A DNA stretch of 36,199 nucleotides from Bacteroidia bacterium (GCA_025358025.1 JANYKW010000170.1:1-36199); one strand, 5' to 3'. Positions 18,203 through 26,728 are shown, counted from the stretch's first letter. The notes: generated by a model not told the origin, from the letters alone. Made by a program: numbers and translations.

Positions 18203-19618
18203 TCACTTCACCACCGCATTGGTTTGAACCTCCCAATGATCTGATCTGAAGAAATTTACAGGCATTCCCTCTTTGTTAAACAGGTTTGGAATTGCAGTAT
18301 TGCTGAAACCATATCTAACCGCAACTGGCTCTTTAACAGCCTTATTCCACAAAACAACTGTATTTCCTTCAATTTTTGCACTTGCAAACAAAAATTTCTG
18401 ATCGGAACCGGCAATGTAAAATTCATTCAGGTCCTTTGAAGTAGCTATCAAACCATTTTCAACATGATTGAAAAGGATTCTTACCCTGTTCTTTTCAATG
18501 ATCATCCCTTTATATACAGGATATTTGTATTCAATACCCTTCACCCCATAATTATCTGCTAAAGCAATGTTAGCCAGACGGTTCGCCACTTCAATTTTCC
18601 TCACCGGATGAATATTGTTCACATCGCCAACCAGATCATGAGCCACCACCATGCCAGTCCGGGGTATTGACAAACATGCTGTTTGTTGCTCTCTTATCAA
18701 TGCCCCGACATTGTAATTTCCGTATGCAAACGGAGCAATCTGAACGTAATAGAACGGGAAAGTATAGCCCCAGGATGCTCTCCACGATCCGATCATTTTA
18801 CCCATAAGCTGAGCATATGTATTGTAGTTTTGGGTATTGCTTTCTCCCTGGTACCATATCACCCCTGCAATCCGGAATTTGGTTAATGGGGCTATCATGG
18901 CCGGATAAATTGCTCCGGGTGTAATCGGCCACCAGTCAGCCGGATTCAATTTTAGAGAAGCATCCTTCAAAACAGGATCCTGTTCAACTACTTCTTTGGG
19001 AGTCCATGCTTCCGCAGGAGTACCTCCCCAGTTGCTGTTTATCAGACCAACAGGCACATTCAAATCATTTTGCAACTTTTTTCCAAAAAAGTAACCGATG
19101 GCACTGAAATGAATCATCTCTTCAGGTGAACAGACTTTCCAGCTTGCTTTGATATCCTCCTGTGGACAATCGGCTGTTGATTTTGGAACGTAAAAGAACC
19201 GGATTTTCTGGTTGGTGGCATTTGGTGCTTCATCCAGCGATTGTTGCAATTTCTGATCACCACTCCACTCCATGTTACTCTGACCACTGCAAACCCAAAC
19301 TTCACCAATCATGACATCTTCCAAAACAATTCTATCATTGATCGTGATTGCATAAGGGCCACCTGCGGCAGGAGTTTTAATTTGCAAGGTCCATTTTGCC
19401 CCGGAACTGCCTTTCGTTTCATATCTTGTTGTATCCCAAGATGTTTTAATGCTTACTTTCTCGGCCGGTGCACACCATCCCCATAATTTGACCTCACTTT
19501 TTTGTTGCAGCACCATATGACTTCCAAGGATCGCAGGCAGGCGTACTTCTGCAAAACCCTGCATGTTCCAGAAAATTACAATTGCAAAAAAGAAAATTGG
19601 AATGAATAATCGTTTCAT
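18203..19618 (-). CDS. Sialate O-acetylesterase-like SGNH hydrolase
   Basis: A 471-residue exported esterase that probably removes acetyl groups from sialic acid or other carbohydrates. It has a signal peptide (MKRLFIPIFFFAIVIFWNMQGFA), an N-terminal beta domain, and the SGNH nucleophile motif VCSGQSNMEW with Ser114. WYQGESNT follows, and NNIHPVRKIEVANRLA probably supplies the catalytic histidine. Length and motif order match the sialate O-acetylesterase family. Together with the adjacent fucosidase it suggests trimming of fucosylated, O-acetylated glycans. The 236-base spacer upstream (19619-19854) holds the kds-operon terminator and no gene. Confidence 0.85.
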   Translation of the reverse strand: MKRLFIPIFFFAIVIFWNMQGFAEVRLPAILGSHMVLQQKSEVKLWGWCAPAEKVSIKTSWDTTRYETKGSSGAKWTLQIKTPAAGGPYAITINDRIVLEDVMIGEVWVCSGQSNMEWSGDQKLQQSLDEAPNATNQKIRFFYVPKSTADCPQEDIKASWKVCSPEEMIHFSAIGYFFGKKLQNDLNVPVGLINSNWGGTPAEAWTPKEVVEQDPVLKDASLKLNPADWWPITPGAIYPAMIAPLTKFRIAGVIWYQGESNTQNYNTYAQLMGKMIGSWRASWGYTFPFYYVQIAPFAYGNYNVGALIREQQTACLSIPRTGMVVAHDLVGDVNNIHPVRKIEVANRLANIALADNYGVKGIEYKYPVYKGMIIEKNRVRILFNHVENGLIATSKDLNEFYIAGSDQKFLFASAKIEGNTVVLWNKAVKEPVAVRYGFSNTAIPNLFNKEGMPVNFFRSDHWEVQTNAVVK

Positions 19619-19802
19619 CTTATTGAATATTAGTTAGTTAATAACTGTTAATACAGCAATCATGGTAAAGATATTTTTTAACTCTCAATATTTTAGCCAA
19701 TCCGACGCATAGCAGTTGCAAGATACAAATTAAGCAAAAACTAAAGTGTATTAACAAAATGAATAATCGTGCCCCTGAACATGTTCTACCAAAATCTGAC
19801 AA

Positions 19803-19834
19803 TAAAAAAGGCGAAACTCAAATGTTCCGCCTTT
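19803..19834 (-). terminator. Intrinsic terminator of the kdnA-kdnB-kdsA-transaldolase operon
   Basis: Read on the minus strand, an AAAGGCGGAAC arm, an ATTTGA loop and a GTTTCGCCTTT arm form a stem with one wobble pair, followed by a run of T (TTTTTTATT). It lies about 20 bases after the stop codon of the transaldolase/CBS gene. Confidence 0.85.
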
Positions 19835-19854
19835 CCTGAGTAACGATATACTAT

Positions 19855-20880
19855 TTAGCTCAATAAATCAAGCTTAACCAAATCCTGAATATCCAGCATA
19901 CCAATAGGTTTTCCATTTTCGGTGACAATGATGTTATCCACCTGATTGGCGTTGAAGATGTCTGTTGCCTTTTGAAGCATTGCGTCTGCCTCGATGGATA
20001 TCGCGTTGGGGGTCATGCATTCGCATACGGTTGCTGTAAGAATATGATCTCCCATTTTGCGCATCTGACGGCGCAGATCTCCATCAGTAAAAATACCTGC
20101 AAGCTTACCATCTGCTGCAACCACTGATACTGCACCCATTCCGGAATCAGTCATTTTAAGCAGGGCATCCAGTACTTTAGTATCCTTGTCGACGACAGGA
20201 TTAACATCTGAGATCACGCTCTTTACCTGGATAGTCATCAGGCGGGTATGCTGAAAGAACTGATCAGTACCCAATTTGGTCAGTTGGTTATCACCGAGTT
20301 TCTTCATGATACTCCATGGTATCGTGATGTTGTGCGCTCCGATAAGAAGGGCGTCTTTGATGTGTTCAGGATATCTGACCGATGAGAACATCACCTTGGC
20401 ATCGTATTTATATTCTTTGATCACCTCAACAATCTGTTTCACCAGACCGAGTGCATCATGACCCTGATCCTGCATACGTCCGACGAGAACACATACATAG
20501 TTTGCTCCTGCAGTCAGAGCCATATATGCCTGCTGAATGTTGTAAACCAGGTGCAGGTTAATGAGGAATCCATCATCATGCAGAATTTTACAAGCTTTGA
20601 CACCTTCCAGATTCACGGGAATCTTGAAAACTGTCTTCTTCTTGTCCAGTCCCAGTGCAAGGAGTCGATAAGCTTCGGCGACAATATCCTGAGAGGTTTC
20701 ACCCAATGCTTCGATCATCAGCACCGGAACCATCTTAGACAATTTTACAATAGCACCATCGATATCTGTAATACCGTTTTTGTGCATAAATGTTGGTGTT
20801 GTAGTTACACCATCGATGATACCCAGTTTAAGGGCTTCTTCAATTTCAGCCATATTGGCCGAGTCAAGAAAAAATTCCAT
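19855..20880 (-). CDS. FSA/TalC-like transaldolase fused to a KdsD-like CBS-domain pair
   Basis: A 341-residue two-part protein. Residues 1-218 are a small transaldolase/fructose-6-phosphate-aldolase barrel, opening MEFFLDSANMAEIEEALKLG and carrying the Schiff-base lysine in VFKIPVN (Lys86). Residues 219-341 are two CBS motifs, including GIFTDGDLRRQM and CMTPNAI, closely resembling the CBS tail of arabinose-5-phosphate isomerase KdsD. The usual TTNPS loop is TTTPT (residues 26-30), removing the Asn that contacts substrate in FSA. The barrel segment YVCVLVGRMQDQGHD also differs from the standard SPFVGR. It is last in an operon with kdsA, kdnB and kdnA. Inference: it supplies or regulates arabinose-5-phosphate or a related sugar for Kdo. 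Fold assignment is firm, reaction is not. Confidence 0.8.
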   Translation of the reverse strand: MEFFLDSANMAEIEEALKLGIIDGVTTTPTFMHKNGITDIDGAIVKLSKMVPVLMIEALGETSQDIVAEAYRLLALGLDKKKTVFKIPVNLEGVKACKILHDDGFLINLHLVYNIQQAYMALTAGANYVCVLVGRMQDQGHDALGLVKQIVEVIKEYKYDAKVMFSSVRYPEHIKDALLIGAHNITIPWSIMKKLGDNQLTKLGTDQFFQHTRLMTIQVKSVISDVNPVVDKDTKVLDALLKMTDSGMGAVSVVAADGKLAGIFTDGDLRRQMRKMGDHILTATVCECMTPNAISIEADAMLQKATDIFNANQVDNIIVTENGKPIGMLDIQDLVKLDLLS

Positions 20881-20893
20881 AAAAATTTATATA

Positions 20894-21730
20894 TTAAAAT
20901 TTTGGTCTGTATTTGACTTCAACCTGGTGAATTTCGATGAGCGGCATAAGGAACTCATAAACATCACTGATACACATCTGACTTGCAGCATCGCACAATG
21001 CACGTGACGGATCTGGATGTACTTCCAAAAACAGGCCATCAATGCCGGCAGCCACCCCGGAACGTGCAAGTGTGGGGATAAACTCCCTGGAGCCACCTGC
21101 AGGATCTGAACTCGGAATGCCATATTTCCGAATGGAGTGGGTCACATCAAAGATAACAGGATATCCCGTCTGGCGCAAATGGTAAAAGCTGCGAGGATCA
21201 ACAATCAGGTCGTTGTAACCAAAAGTATATCCTCGCTCGGTAACCATGATATTAGTATTTCCAGCTTGTTCCACCTTTTTGACGGGTTTGATCATGTTTT
21301 CAGGAGCCAGAAACTGTCCATGCTTCAGGTTGATTACCTTTCCTGTTTTGGCTGCTTCCACTACCAGGGTAGTCTGCATAACCAGGTAGGCCGGTATCTG
21401 GATGATGTCCACCACCTCCGCTGCAGCGGCAATCTGATCCGGGTAATGGATGTCGGTGATCAGCGGAACATGGAACTGATCTTTGATCTTTTGAAGTACG
21501 GCAAGACCTTTTTCCATTCCTGGACCAGTATAGAAATCAGCAGAACTGCGGTTATCTTTTTGAAAAGAGGATTTAAATATCAGTGGCAGATCTAGTTTAT
21601 GGGACAATTCCACCAAAAATTCGGCGGTATCCATCATCGTTTTTTCGTCTTCGACTACACAGGGGCCTGCTATCAGAAAAAGCTTATCTGATCCACAATC
21701 AATATTCCCTACTTTAACTATTTTCTTCAT
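20894..21730 (-). CDS. kdsA: 3-deoxy-8-phosphooctulonate (Kdo-8-P) synthase
   Basis: A 278-residue cytosolic enzyme condensing phosphoenolpyruvate with D-arabinose-5-phosphate to form Kdo-8-phosphate for lipopolysaccharide. Motifs include LIAGPCVVEDEK, FKSSFQKDNRSS, TDIHYPDQ, NLKHGQFLAPENM, MVTERGYTFGYNDL and DVTHSIRKYG. Cys24 in AGPC, in place of the Asn of metal-independent enzymes, together with the C-terminal DGLFLEVHPDP stretch, points to the metal-dependent class. It lies 10 bases after kdnB and 13 bases before the transaldolase/CBS gene, so it is in the same transcript. Confidence 0.95.
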   Translation of the reverse strand: MKKIVKVGNIDCGSDKLFLIAGPCVVEDEKTMMDTAEFLVELSHKLDLPLIFKSSFQKDNRSSADFYTGPGMEKGLAVLQKIKDQFHVPLITDIHYPDQIAAAAEVVDIIQIPAYLVMQTTLVVEAAKTGKVINLKHGQFLAPENMIKPVKKVEQAGNTNIMVTERGYTFGYNDLIVDPRSFYHLRQTGYPVIFDVTHSIRKYGIPSSDPAGGSREFIPTLARSGVAAGIDGLFLEVHPDPSRALCDAASQMCISDVYEFLMPLIEIHQVEVKYRPKF

Positions 21731-21740
21731 TCTGAATTTA

Positions 21741-22817
21741 TTACATTTTCATCAACAGGCCACGAAGCTTATCACGGGTGATAATTTTCTGCCAATCCGG
21801 ACCGCACACATGGGCCCACATAAAGATAAGTGTCAGCGAAACATCAATCATTTGTTCGATATCTTCAGGTGTACAACTGGTGTTGAAGCCAACAGGAAGA
21901 ACGATGTTGTTGTTTTTCATCATTCCCCTGAACTCTTTCACAGCTTCGGGATAAAATTCCTCCAACTGATTGAATACAATGCAGTTTCCAAGACCATGGT
22001 GAACACCTGTAACGGTCGCCAATCCATAGGATATGGCGTGACAAGCACCCACTTCAGAGTAAGTTAAGGAGAGGCCTCCCAAGTAGGAAGCTACCATCAG
22101 TTTTTCATCATTTTCAGGAGTACGGCTGTCCTCACTCAAAAAAATTTCCCTGCAAAGTTTTAGTGATTCGTTTCCAAGCGAGTCACCCATTACCGTTTTG
22201 CGGTGACCATTGAATGCCTCAATGTTGTGGATATAACAATCCATGGCGGTATAAAACCGTTGAGGATCAGGAACTGAAGCTATCAATTCAGGATCGAGCA
22301 CCAACTGGTCGGCAGGAGTAAAGTTACCCTTAATTCCCAATTTTTTAATCGGCCCTGTCAGAACAGTTGTCATGGAAACCTCGGCTCCGCAACCTGAAAT
22401 GGTTGGGATAACCGTACAATGAACACCTTTGTTTTTAATCAGATCAAGTCCCTGATACAAAGCAGAAGAACCTTCATTCGTAAACATGAGCCGGGTAGCT
22501 TTGGCATAATCCATGGCGCTGCCACCACCAATTCCAACCACCGAAACAGGATTACCTTTGCCGAGGCTTTTTACTTCAGCTACGATCTCATCCACTGTTT
22601 TTGTTTTAGGCTCATCTTTTACCTCAATGATTTTCAGGATATCCTGCGGATGCAAAGGAATCCGTTTCATGAAATCTTTTCCATCAAAATATTCATCAAC
22701 AAGGAAAAGAACATACGAATCCTCTTCAACCCTTAGCTCTCCCAAAACATCATCCAGCTGGTCGAAACTATTTCTTCCGTAAAGAATACGCCCCACGGCT
22801 TTTAAATTTCTAAACAT
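21741..22817 (-). CDS. kdnB: Fe-dependent alcohol dehydrogenase, Kdo 8-oxidase KdnB-like
   Basis: A 358-residue group III (iron-type) alcohol dehydrogenase. The nucleotide-binding motif GIGGGSAMDYAKA is at residues 95-107. Metal ligands are readable as Asp193 and His197 (MDCYIHNIE), His260 (GACHAISYG) and His274 (GVHHGLGN). In Shewanella, KdnB oxidises the C8 hydroxyl of Kdo to an aldehyde, which KdnA then aminates. Here it lies 5 bases after a KdnA-like aminotransferase and 10 bases before kdsA, which makes the Kdo8N role much more likely than a generic alcohol dehydrogenase. Identity rests on family plus context. Confidence 0.82.
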   Translation of the reverse strand: MFRNLKAVGRILYGRNSFDQLDDVLGELRVEEDSYVLFLVDEYFDGKDFMKRIPLHPQDILKIIEVKDEPKTKTVDEIVAEVKSLGKGNPVSVVGIGGGSAMDYAKATRLMFTNEGSSALYQGLDLIKNKGVHCTVIPTISGCGAEVSMTTVLTGPIKKLGIKGNFTPADQLVLDPELIASVPDPQRFYTAMDCYIHNIEAFNGHRKTVMGDSLGNESLKLCREIFLSEDSRTPENDEKLMVASYLGGLSLTYSEVGACHAISYGLATVTGVHHGLGNCIVFNQLEEFYPEAVKEFRGMMKNNNIVLPVGFNTSCTPEDIEQMIDVSLTLIFMWAHVCGPDWQKIITRDKLRGLLMKM

Positions 22818-22822
22818 ATCTT

Positions 22823-24019
22823 TTATTTTTTAAGTGCAATTTTAAGCGCTAACCTCATTTTGGTGGTCAGCATAGTTAAATCCTCCTCGCTCCAGTTAAC
22901 CATGATCTGGGTCATCATCAGTCGCTGCATGATGGCATCCGACTCAGGTACTTCCATTTTACCGTAGTCAGGAGCATTGTTTATTTTCATTAGAGGAAGA
23001 TTGAAGATAGACTTCATCTCCTTCAAGTGTCCCCATTGCCGGTGGTAATGGAAATTATTACGGTACCAGTAGGATGCGCTTAAGCCCTCTTTCTGGAACG
23101 CTTCAAAGGTTCGGATGGCTTTCTCGTTGTCGGGGAGGAAGAAGGAGAGAAAGGTGGCTGAATCCCCGTCCACATCGGGAACCAGTCTAAGCTTAACTTC
23201 CGGAAATTCAAGAAGTACCTGCTTTAATATGTGCTGATGTTTTTTCTGTTTTTCAATCATGTAAGGCAGCTTCCGCAACTGGGCCAGAACGACTGCTGCA
23301 CCCAGCTCAGAACCGCGGTAATTATATCCCAGTATAGGGTGCTGTTCTGCGCCCCTGACTTCTCCGATATGATCATGGCCGTGATCAGAATATTTGTGAG
23401 CCCGGTCATACATTTCGTCGTCGTTGGTGGCAATGGCACCACCTTCGCCTGCTGTGATGATCTTATAATAGTCAAAAGAGAATGCAGACATTTTTCCGAA
23501 ATTGCCCAGCATTTTGCCTTTGTAGCTACCGCCTAATGCAGGAGCAGCATCTTCAACCAGGATAAGGTTGTGTTTATTGCAAACCGCAACTAGCTCATCC
23601 ATTTTTGCCATTGATCCAAAAACCTGAATCAGCAGAACTGCTTTGGTACGGGGAGTAATGGCTTTTTCAATTCCCTCCGGACTGAGACACAATGTTTCGT
23701 CGATCTCAGCAAAAACTGGAATGGCTCCTGCAAGAAGAACTGCTTCAATGGGGGCAATAAATCCATAAGGCGGAACAATGACCTCGTCACCGTATCCTAT
23801 TCCACAGCAAGCGAGAGCAAGTGAGTCGGCAGCTGTGCCGCTTGCACAAAAATGGGTATGTTTTGCACCAAGATAGGTGCCGAATTCCTGTTCAAAAATT
23901 TTGGCTTTAAAAATTCCATTTCTCTGAGCATCATGATTATATCTAAAGAGTACGCCTGTTTCAAGTACATCCATTACCTCTTTGCGCTCCTCCTGTCCGA
24001 AAAGTTCGGTGCCTGCCAT
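22823..24019 (-). CDS. kdnA: DegT/DnrJ family PLP aminotransferase, Kdo8N transaminase KdnA-like
   Basis: A 398-residue PLP-dependent sugar aminotransferase expected to transfer an amino group to C8 of 8-oxo-Kdo, giving 8-amino-3,8-dideoxy-manno-octulosonate (Kdo8N). It shows the cofactor-pocket block CASGTAADSLAL (residues 58-69), VEDAAPALGG with Asp157, and the aldimine lysine Lys186 in FSFDYYKIITAGEGGA. Many DegT proteins have NK here; YK is found instead. It is the first gene of the four-gene operon, 5 bases before kdnB. The upstream region 24020-24250 may carry the promoter; CAAAATTA at 24232-24239 reads as TAATTTTG on the minus strand, but no -33 partner was found. Confidence 0.82.
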   Translation of the reverse strand: MAGTELFGQEERKEVMDVLETGVLFRYNHDAQRNGIFKAKIFEQEFGTYLGAKHTHFCASGTAADSLALACCGIGYGDEVIVPPYGFIAPIEAVLLAGAIPVFAEIDETLCLSPEGIEKAITPRTKAVLLIQVFGSMAKMDELVAVCNKHNLILVEDAAPALGGSYKGKMLGNFGKMSAFSFDYYKIITAGEGGAIATNDDEMYDRAHKYSDHGHDHIGEVRGAEQHPILGYNYRGSELGAAVVLAQLRKLPYMIEKQKKHQHILKQVLLEFPEVKLRLVPDVDGDSATFLSFFLPDNEKAIRTFEAFQKEGLSASYWYRNNFHYHRQWGHLKEMKSIFNLPLMKINNAPDYGKMEVPESDAIMQRLMMTQIMVNWSEEDLTMLTTKMRLALKIALKK

Positions 24020-24634
24020 AATATATTTATTAATCTATAAAATCACATTTCATGCGTTTGAAATTCGTCTTTTAAGGGTCGCATGGAATACCCACATAAT
24101 CATTTCCGATTGGAATGAATATTTGCTCATGGGTAATTCATTTGCAAGAATCATGCCAGTCTGGTTCCTATTTCCCAATAAAACCCCCTGCGATTTCGAG
24201 GGAACCATGAAACCGGAATTACAAAAGTGCCCAAAATTACAATATTTTTTTGAGATGTTATGTGATTTTACTGCATTTGTAGAAAACAGAAAAGGCAACC
24301 GATTGAATATCAATTGCCTTTTAAATGATTGGTGCCCAGAACAAGCTGACAAAAAAGGGAAAATTCAGGCAATACAACCTGGGAAGGAGGAAATACTTTC
24401 TGAGAAGTGAGATGATTGAAGCTCTGCGAAATAACAACTCCTAACCTGGCTAAGCGAAATTACCCAAAAAGAGATAATAACGATTCTTAAGGTTTAAACG
24501 CATGAACTTCCAAAATATAGGAATTGAGGTCAAAGCGCAACCAAAAGATAATATCTATTGATTGCCAATGGTAGGCAGGATAATGAATCTTAAACCTTGA
24601 AGAATCCAATTCTAATCGTAACAAGAATATAAGC
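24020..24634. other. 615-base spacer between the kdn operon and the mobile replication module
   Basis: No convincing gene is seen. Open frames on both strands at 24050-24410 lack a recognisable motif, and the plus-strand frame begins inside kdnA in antisense. The right part carries an inverted repeat (24482-24606) just before the helicase gene. The left edge of the putative mobile element probably lies somewhere here, but no tRNA gene or obvious att direct repeat is visible. Confidence 0.6.
24482..24606. repeat. Inverted repeat upstream of the helicase gene
   Basis: GATTCTTAAGGTTTAA at 24482-24497 and TTAAACCTTGAAGAATC at 24590-24606 are reverse complements apart from one inserted base, with a 92-base interval. 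The second arm ends 29 bases before the helicase ATG. The GGTTTAA half is similar to the GGTTTACA repeat found after the same gene, so it could be an autoregulatory operator or an element end. Confidence 0.6.
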
Positions 24635-26407
24635 ATGAACCACCTTTCAAAAATCCCGGATTCAGAGAATGAATTCGATGCACAGCGAGATTTTGGCTTC
24701 TTCATCAAAGGGGGGAAGTACTATATAACGGAAAATCGCACAGAGAACTGTGTAACCAAGGAATTGTCAAACTTCGTGATGCAGCTCCAGTTTCACCTGG
24801 TTAATGGAACCAACAACTCAAAAAGGATCATCAAAATCCAGAGAAATACCGGTGAGCTCAACATTATAGAGGTATATTCCTCTGAGATGAAACCAGACTC
24901 ATTCGAGACCATTCTCAAAAGCAAAAGATGCACCTTCCTGGGATCCGCCTATCAGCTGAAAATTATCTTTTCACATTTGATGGACAAGGAAATAGAAGCC
25001 ATCATATTAAGTACCCTGGGGTGGAGCCAGGAGCATGCATTATATGTATTTGCCGATTCAATCTATTCTCAGAACAAACTATTGAAGGTTAATGAGATCG
25101 GAATTATCCAGGACCAGGAAAAGCGTTACTATCTCCCCGCTTTTGGCCTTGCCAATGATACCAATGAAGATTTCGAGACAGAAAGGCGTTATTGTTACCG
25201 CGCCGGCAGCATCGGATTTGCAGAGTGGGCGGATTTGCTGATGCAAGCCTATGGTGCCCATGGCGCAATTGGGATTCTATTTCTGATCCTTTCCGTATTT
25301 CGGGATATTGTTTTCAAGGAGGTCCGCTTCTTTCCTTTTCTTTTCCTGTTCGGGGATTTTGGAACCGGAAAGACCTCTTATGTCGAGATGTTCTTGTCAC
25401 TTTTCGGTAGTGATACTACCGGGACCCCTCTCAATAACTCAACCAGTGTGGCCCTGTCCCGTATGGCCTCCACCCGTGTGAACAGCCTTTTCTACTTCAA
25501 GGAATATACCAGTGAAACGGATGAAAAGGCGCAGGACTTTATTCTGACCGCCTACGATGGGGCCGGTAGGACAACCGGAGTAAAAAGTACGGACAATAAA
25601 ACAAAATGCTTCCCGGTGCGCTCGGGTCTAATCTTCGACGGGAACCAGCTTCCAACTCAAAAAACAGCCATTCTTTCCAGGATGGTGCTGCTGAATTTCG
25701 AGGAATCGAAATTTACCTCTCAACAGGTCGATGCTTTCACCAGGCTCAAGCTTGAGGCCGAGGGTGGTCTGGGAGGAGTCCTTTTGGAAATACTATCCAA
25801 AAGAAGCGAGTTTGAGAAAAACTTCCGGCAGGGGTACAATGAGTATATCAGGGAACTAAAACGGATGAAACAGTTTTCCTTTCCGGAAAGAACACTCAAC
25901 CACATTGCCCTGTTGATGACTCCTGCTAAAATACTCTGGCAGCAATTGGCTTTCCCTTTCGATTTACTGGATGTATGGAATTCAATACTTGAAAATGCCG
26001 AGTATCAGCATAACCTGATCAAGCAGAGCGGGGCAATATCTGTGTTTTGGGAAGCATTCTCCAGCTCATTCAAACGAAGCCTGATTACCAAGTTTGACGG
26101 GCAAAATGTAAAATTCGCTCATTTTAATATCAAGTACCAGGGGGCTGGACAGGCAGTCCTTCAAATAAAACTGGCAAGTCTCTACCCTTACTATGTAAAA
26201 TATTGCAGGGAGAACAACATCTCCTTTTTGGATCAGAACAGCCTTCGAATGATTATTACCTCCAAAGCGAACAAGGAGTTTCTCCCCAGTTCGCAGAAAG
26301 GTCGTGGGTCAACCTATACGGATAAATACTTTGGAACCTGCTACCAGTTCATATGCAAAAGAATTGAGGACTATATCGTCATTTCTGAAGTTGAAATATA
26401 TATGTAA
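24635..26407 (+). CDS. DUF927/SF3-like replicative helicase of a mobile element
   Basis: A 590-residue protein with an N-terminal part of unknown fold and a central P-loop ATPase. Walker A GDFGTGKTSY is at residues 240-249. A hydrophobic strand then leads to an acidic position (LFYFKEYTSE, 285-294), where a DE pair would be usual, and a motif-C-like strand GLIFDGNQLP (331-340) supplies the sensor Asn. This order is that of superfamily 3 / DUF927 helicases of plasmids, phages and integrative elements. Directly after its stop come GGTTTACA iteron-like repeats, then a primase gene, so it probably unwinds an origin there. The stop codon falls within the first repeat. Specific family name is uncertain. 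Confidence 0.72.
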   Translation: MNHLSKIPDSENEFDAQRDFGFFIKGGKYYITENRTENCVTKELSNFVMQLQFHLVNGTNNSKRIIKIQRNTGELNIIEVYSSEMKPDSFETILKSKRCTFLGSAYQLKIIFSHLMDKEIEAIILSTLGWSQEHALYVFADSIYSQNKLLKVNEIGIIQDQEKRYYLPAFGLANDTNEDFETERRYCYRAGSIGFAEWADLLMQAYGAHGAIGILFLILSVFRDIVFKEVRFFPFLFLFGDFGTGKTSYVEMFLSLFGSDTTGTPLNNSTSVALSRMASTRVNSLFYFKEYTSETDEKAQDFILTAYDGAGRTTGVKSTDNKTKCFPVRSGLIFDGNQLPTQKTAILSRMVLLNFEESKFTSQQVDAFTRLKLEAEGGLGGVLLEILSKRSEFEKNFRQGYNEYIRELKRMKQFSFPERTLNHIALLMTPAKILWQQLAFPFDLLDVWNSILENAEYQHNLIKQSGAISVFWEAFSSSFKRSLITKFDGQNVKFAHFNIKYQGAGQAVLQIKLASLYPYYVKYCRENNISFLDQNSLRMIITSKANKEFLPSSQKGRGSTYTDKYFGTCYQFICKRIEDYIVISEVEIYM

Positions 26408-26617
26408 ACATTGTAAACCTTGTAAACATTTTTAGTTAAAGTATTGTATTTCTGCTTCTTATTGGTTTACATCTGGTTTACATGGTTGCAAACATATTGT
26501 TAAATAACTGGGTCAGGTTTACACCAGGTTTACAATTGGTTTACATTTTAAAATTTTGTAACAGACTATATAATAGCCACATAGGCCCCTTGGTTTACAA
26601 GGTTTACAAGGTTTACA
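26403..26617. repeat. Iteron-like GGTTTACA repeat cluster, putative replication origin
   Basis: Eleven copies of an 8-bp word in three ordered groups. The left group is in reverse orientation at 9-bp spacing: TGTAAACA 26403, TGTAAACC 26412, TGTAAACA 26421. The central group is forward at 11-bp spacing: GGTTTACA at 26464 and 26475, then 26516, 26527 and 26538. The right group is forward at 9-bp spacing: 26592, 26601, 26610. A reverse one-mismatch copy (TGCAAACA) is at 26487. Left and right groups form a nearly perfect inverted repeat about 28 bases long. AT-rich DNA with TATATAAT lies between the central and right groups. It fits an iteron origin, a partition site or a large operator. Confidence 0.85.
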
Positions 26618-26644
26618 TATTTTTTTAATAAAGCCCACAACGAA

Positions 26645-26728
26645 ATGAAAATGTCAGTTTGGAAAACCAAAAACCTAGGGTACAATCAGGGCCCTGTTTC
26701 AGATCGTTTCATCAACGCGACTCAATAA
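26645..26728 (+). CDS. Possible 27-residue small ORF before the primase gene
   Basis: An ATG-to-TAA frame beginning MKMSVWKTKNLGYNQG, located between the repeat cluster and the primase, 33 bases before the latter. No family recognised and no ribosome-binding site; it may be chance. Listed because it is the only short frame in this spacer that could be a leader peptide. Confidence 0.2.
   Translation: MKMSVWKTKNLGYNQGPVSDRFINATQ

Noticed and set aside
16861-19618. Polysaccharide-utilisation locus around the fucosidase and esterase
   Set aside because: No SusC/SusD-like pair or hybrid two-component or sigma/anti-sigma regulator adjoins these genes, so only a two-gene glycan-trimming set is supported.
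23982-24410. Plus-strand 142-codon frame and the opposing 100-codon frame at 24050-24352
   Set aside because: The plus frame begins inside kdnA in antisense, neither product shows a motif, signal or good start, and both lie in the AT-rich spacer. A shorter version from 24129 (93 residues) cannot be excluded but has no support.
26403-26617. CRISPR array interpretation of the GGTTTACA repeats
   Set aside because: Units are 8 bases with 1-3 base gaps in part, in both orientations, and no cas genes are present.
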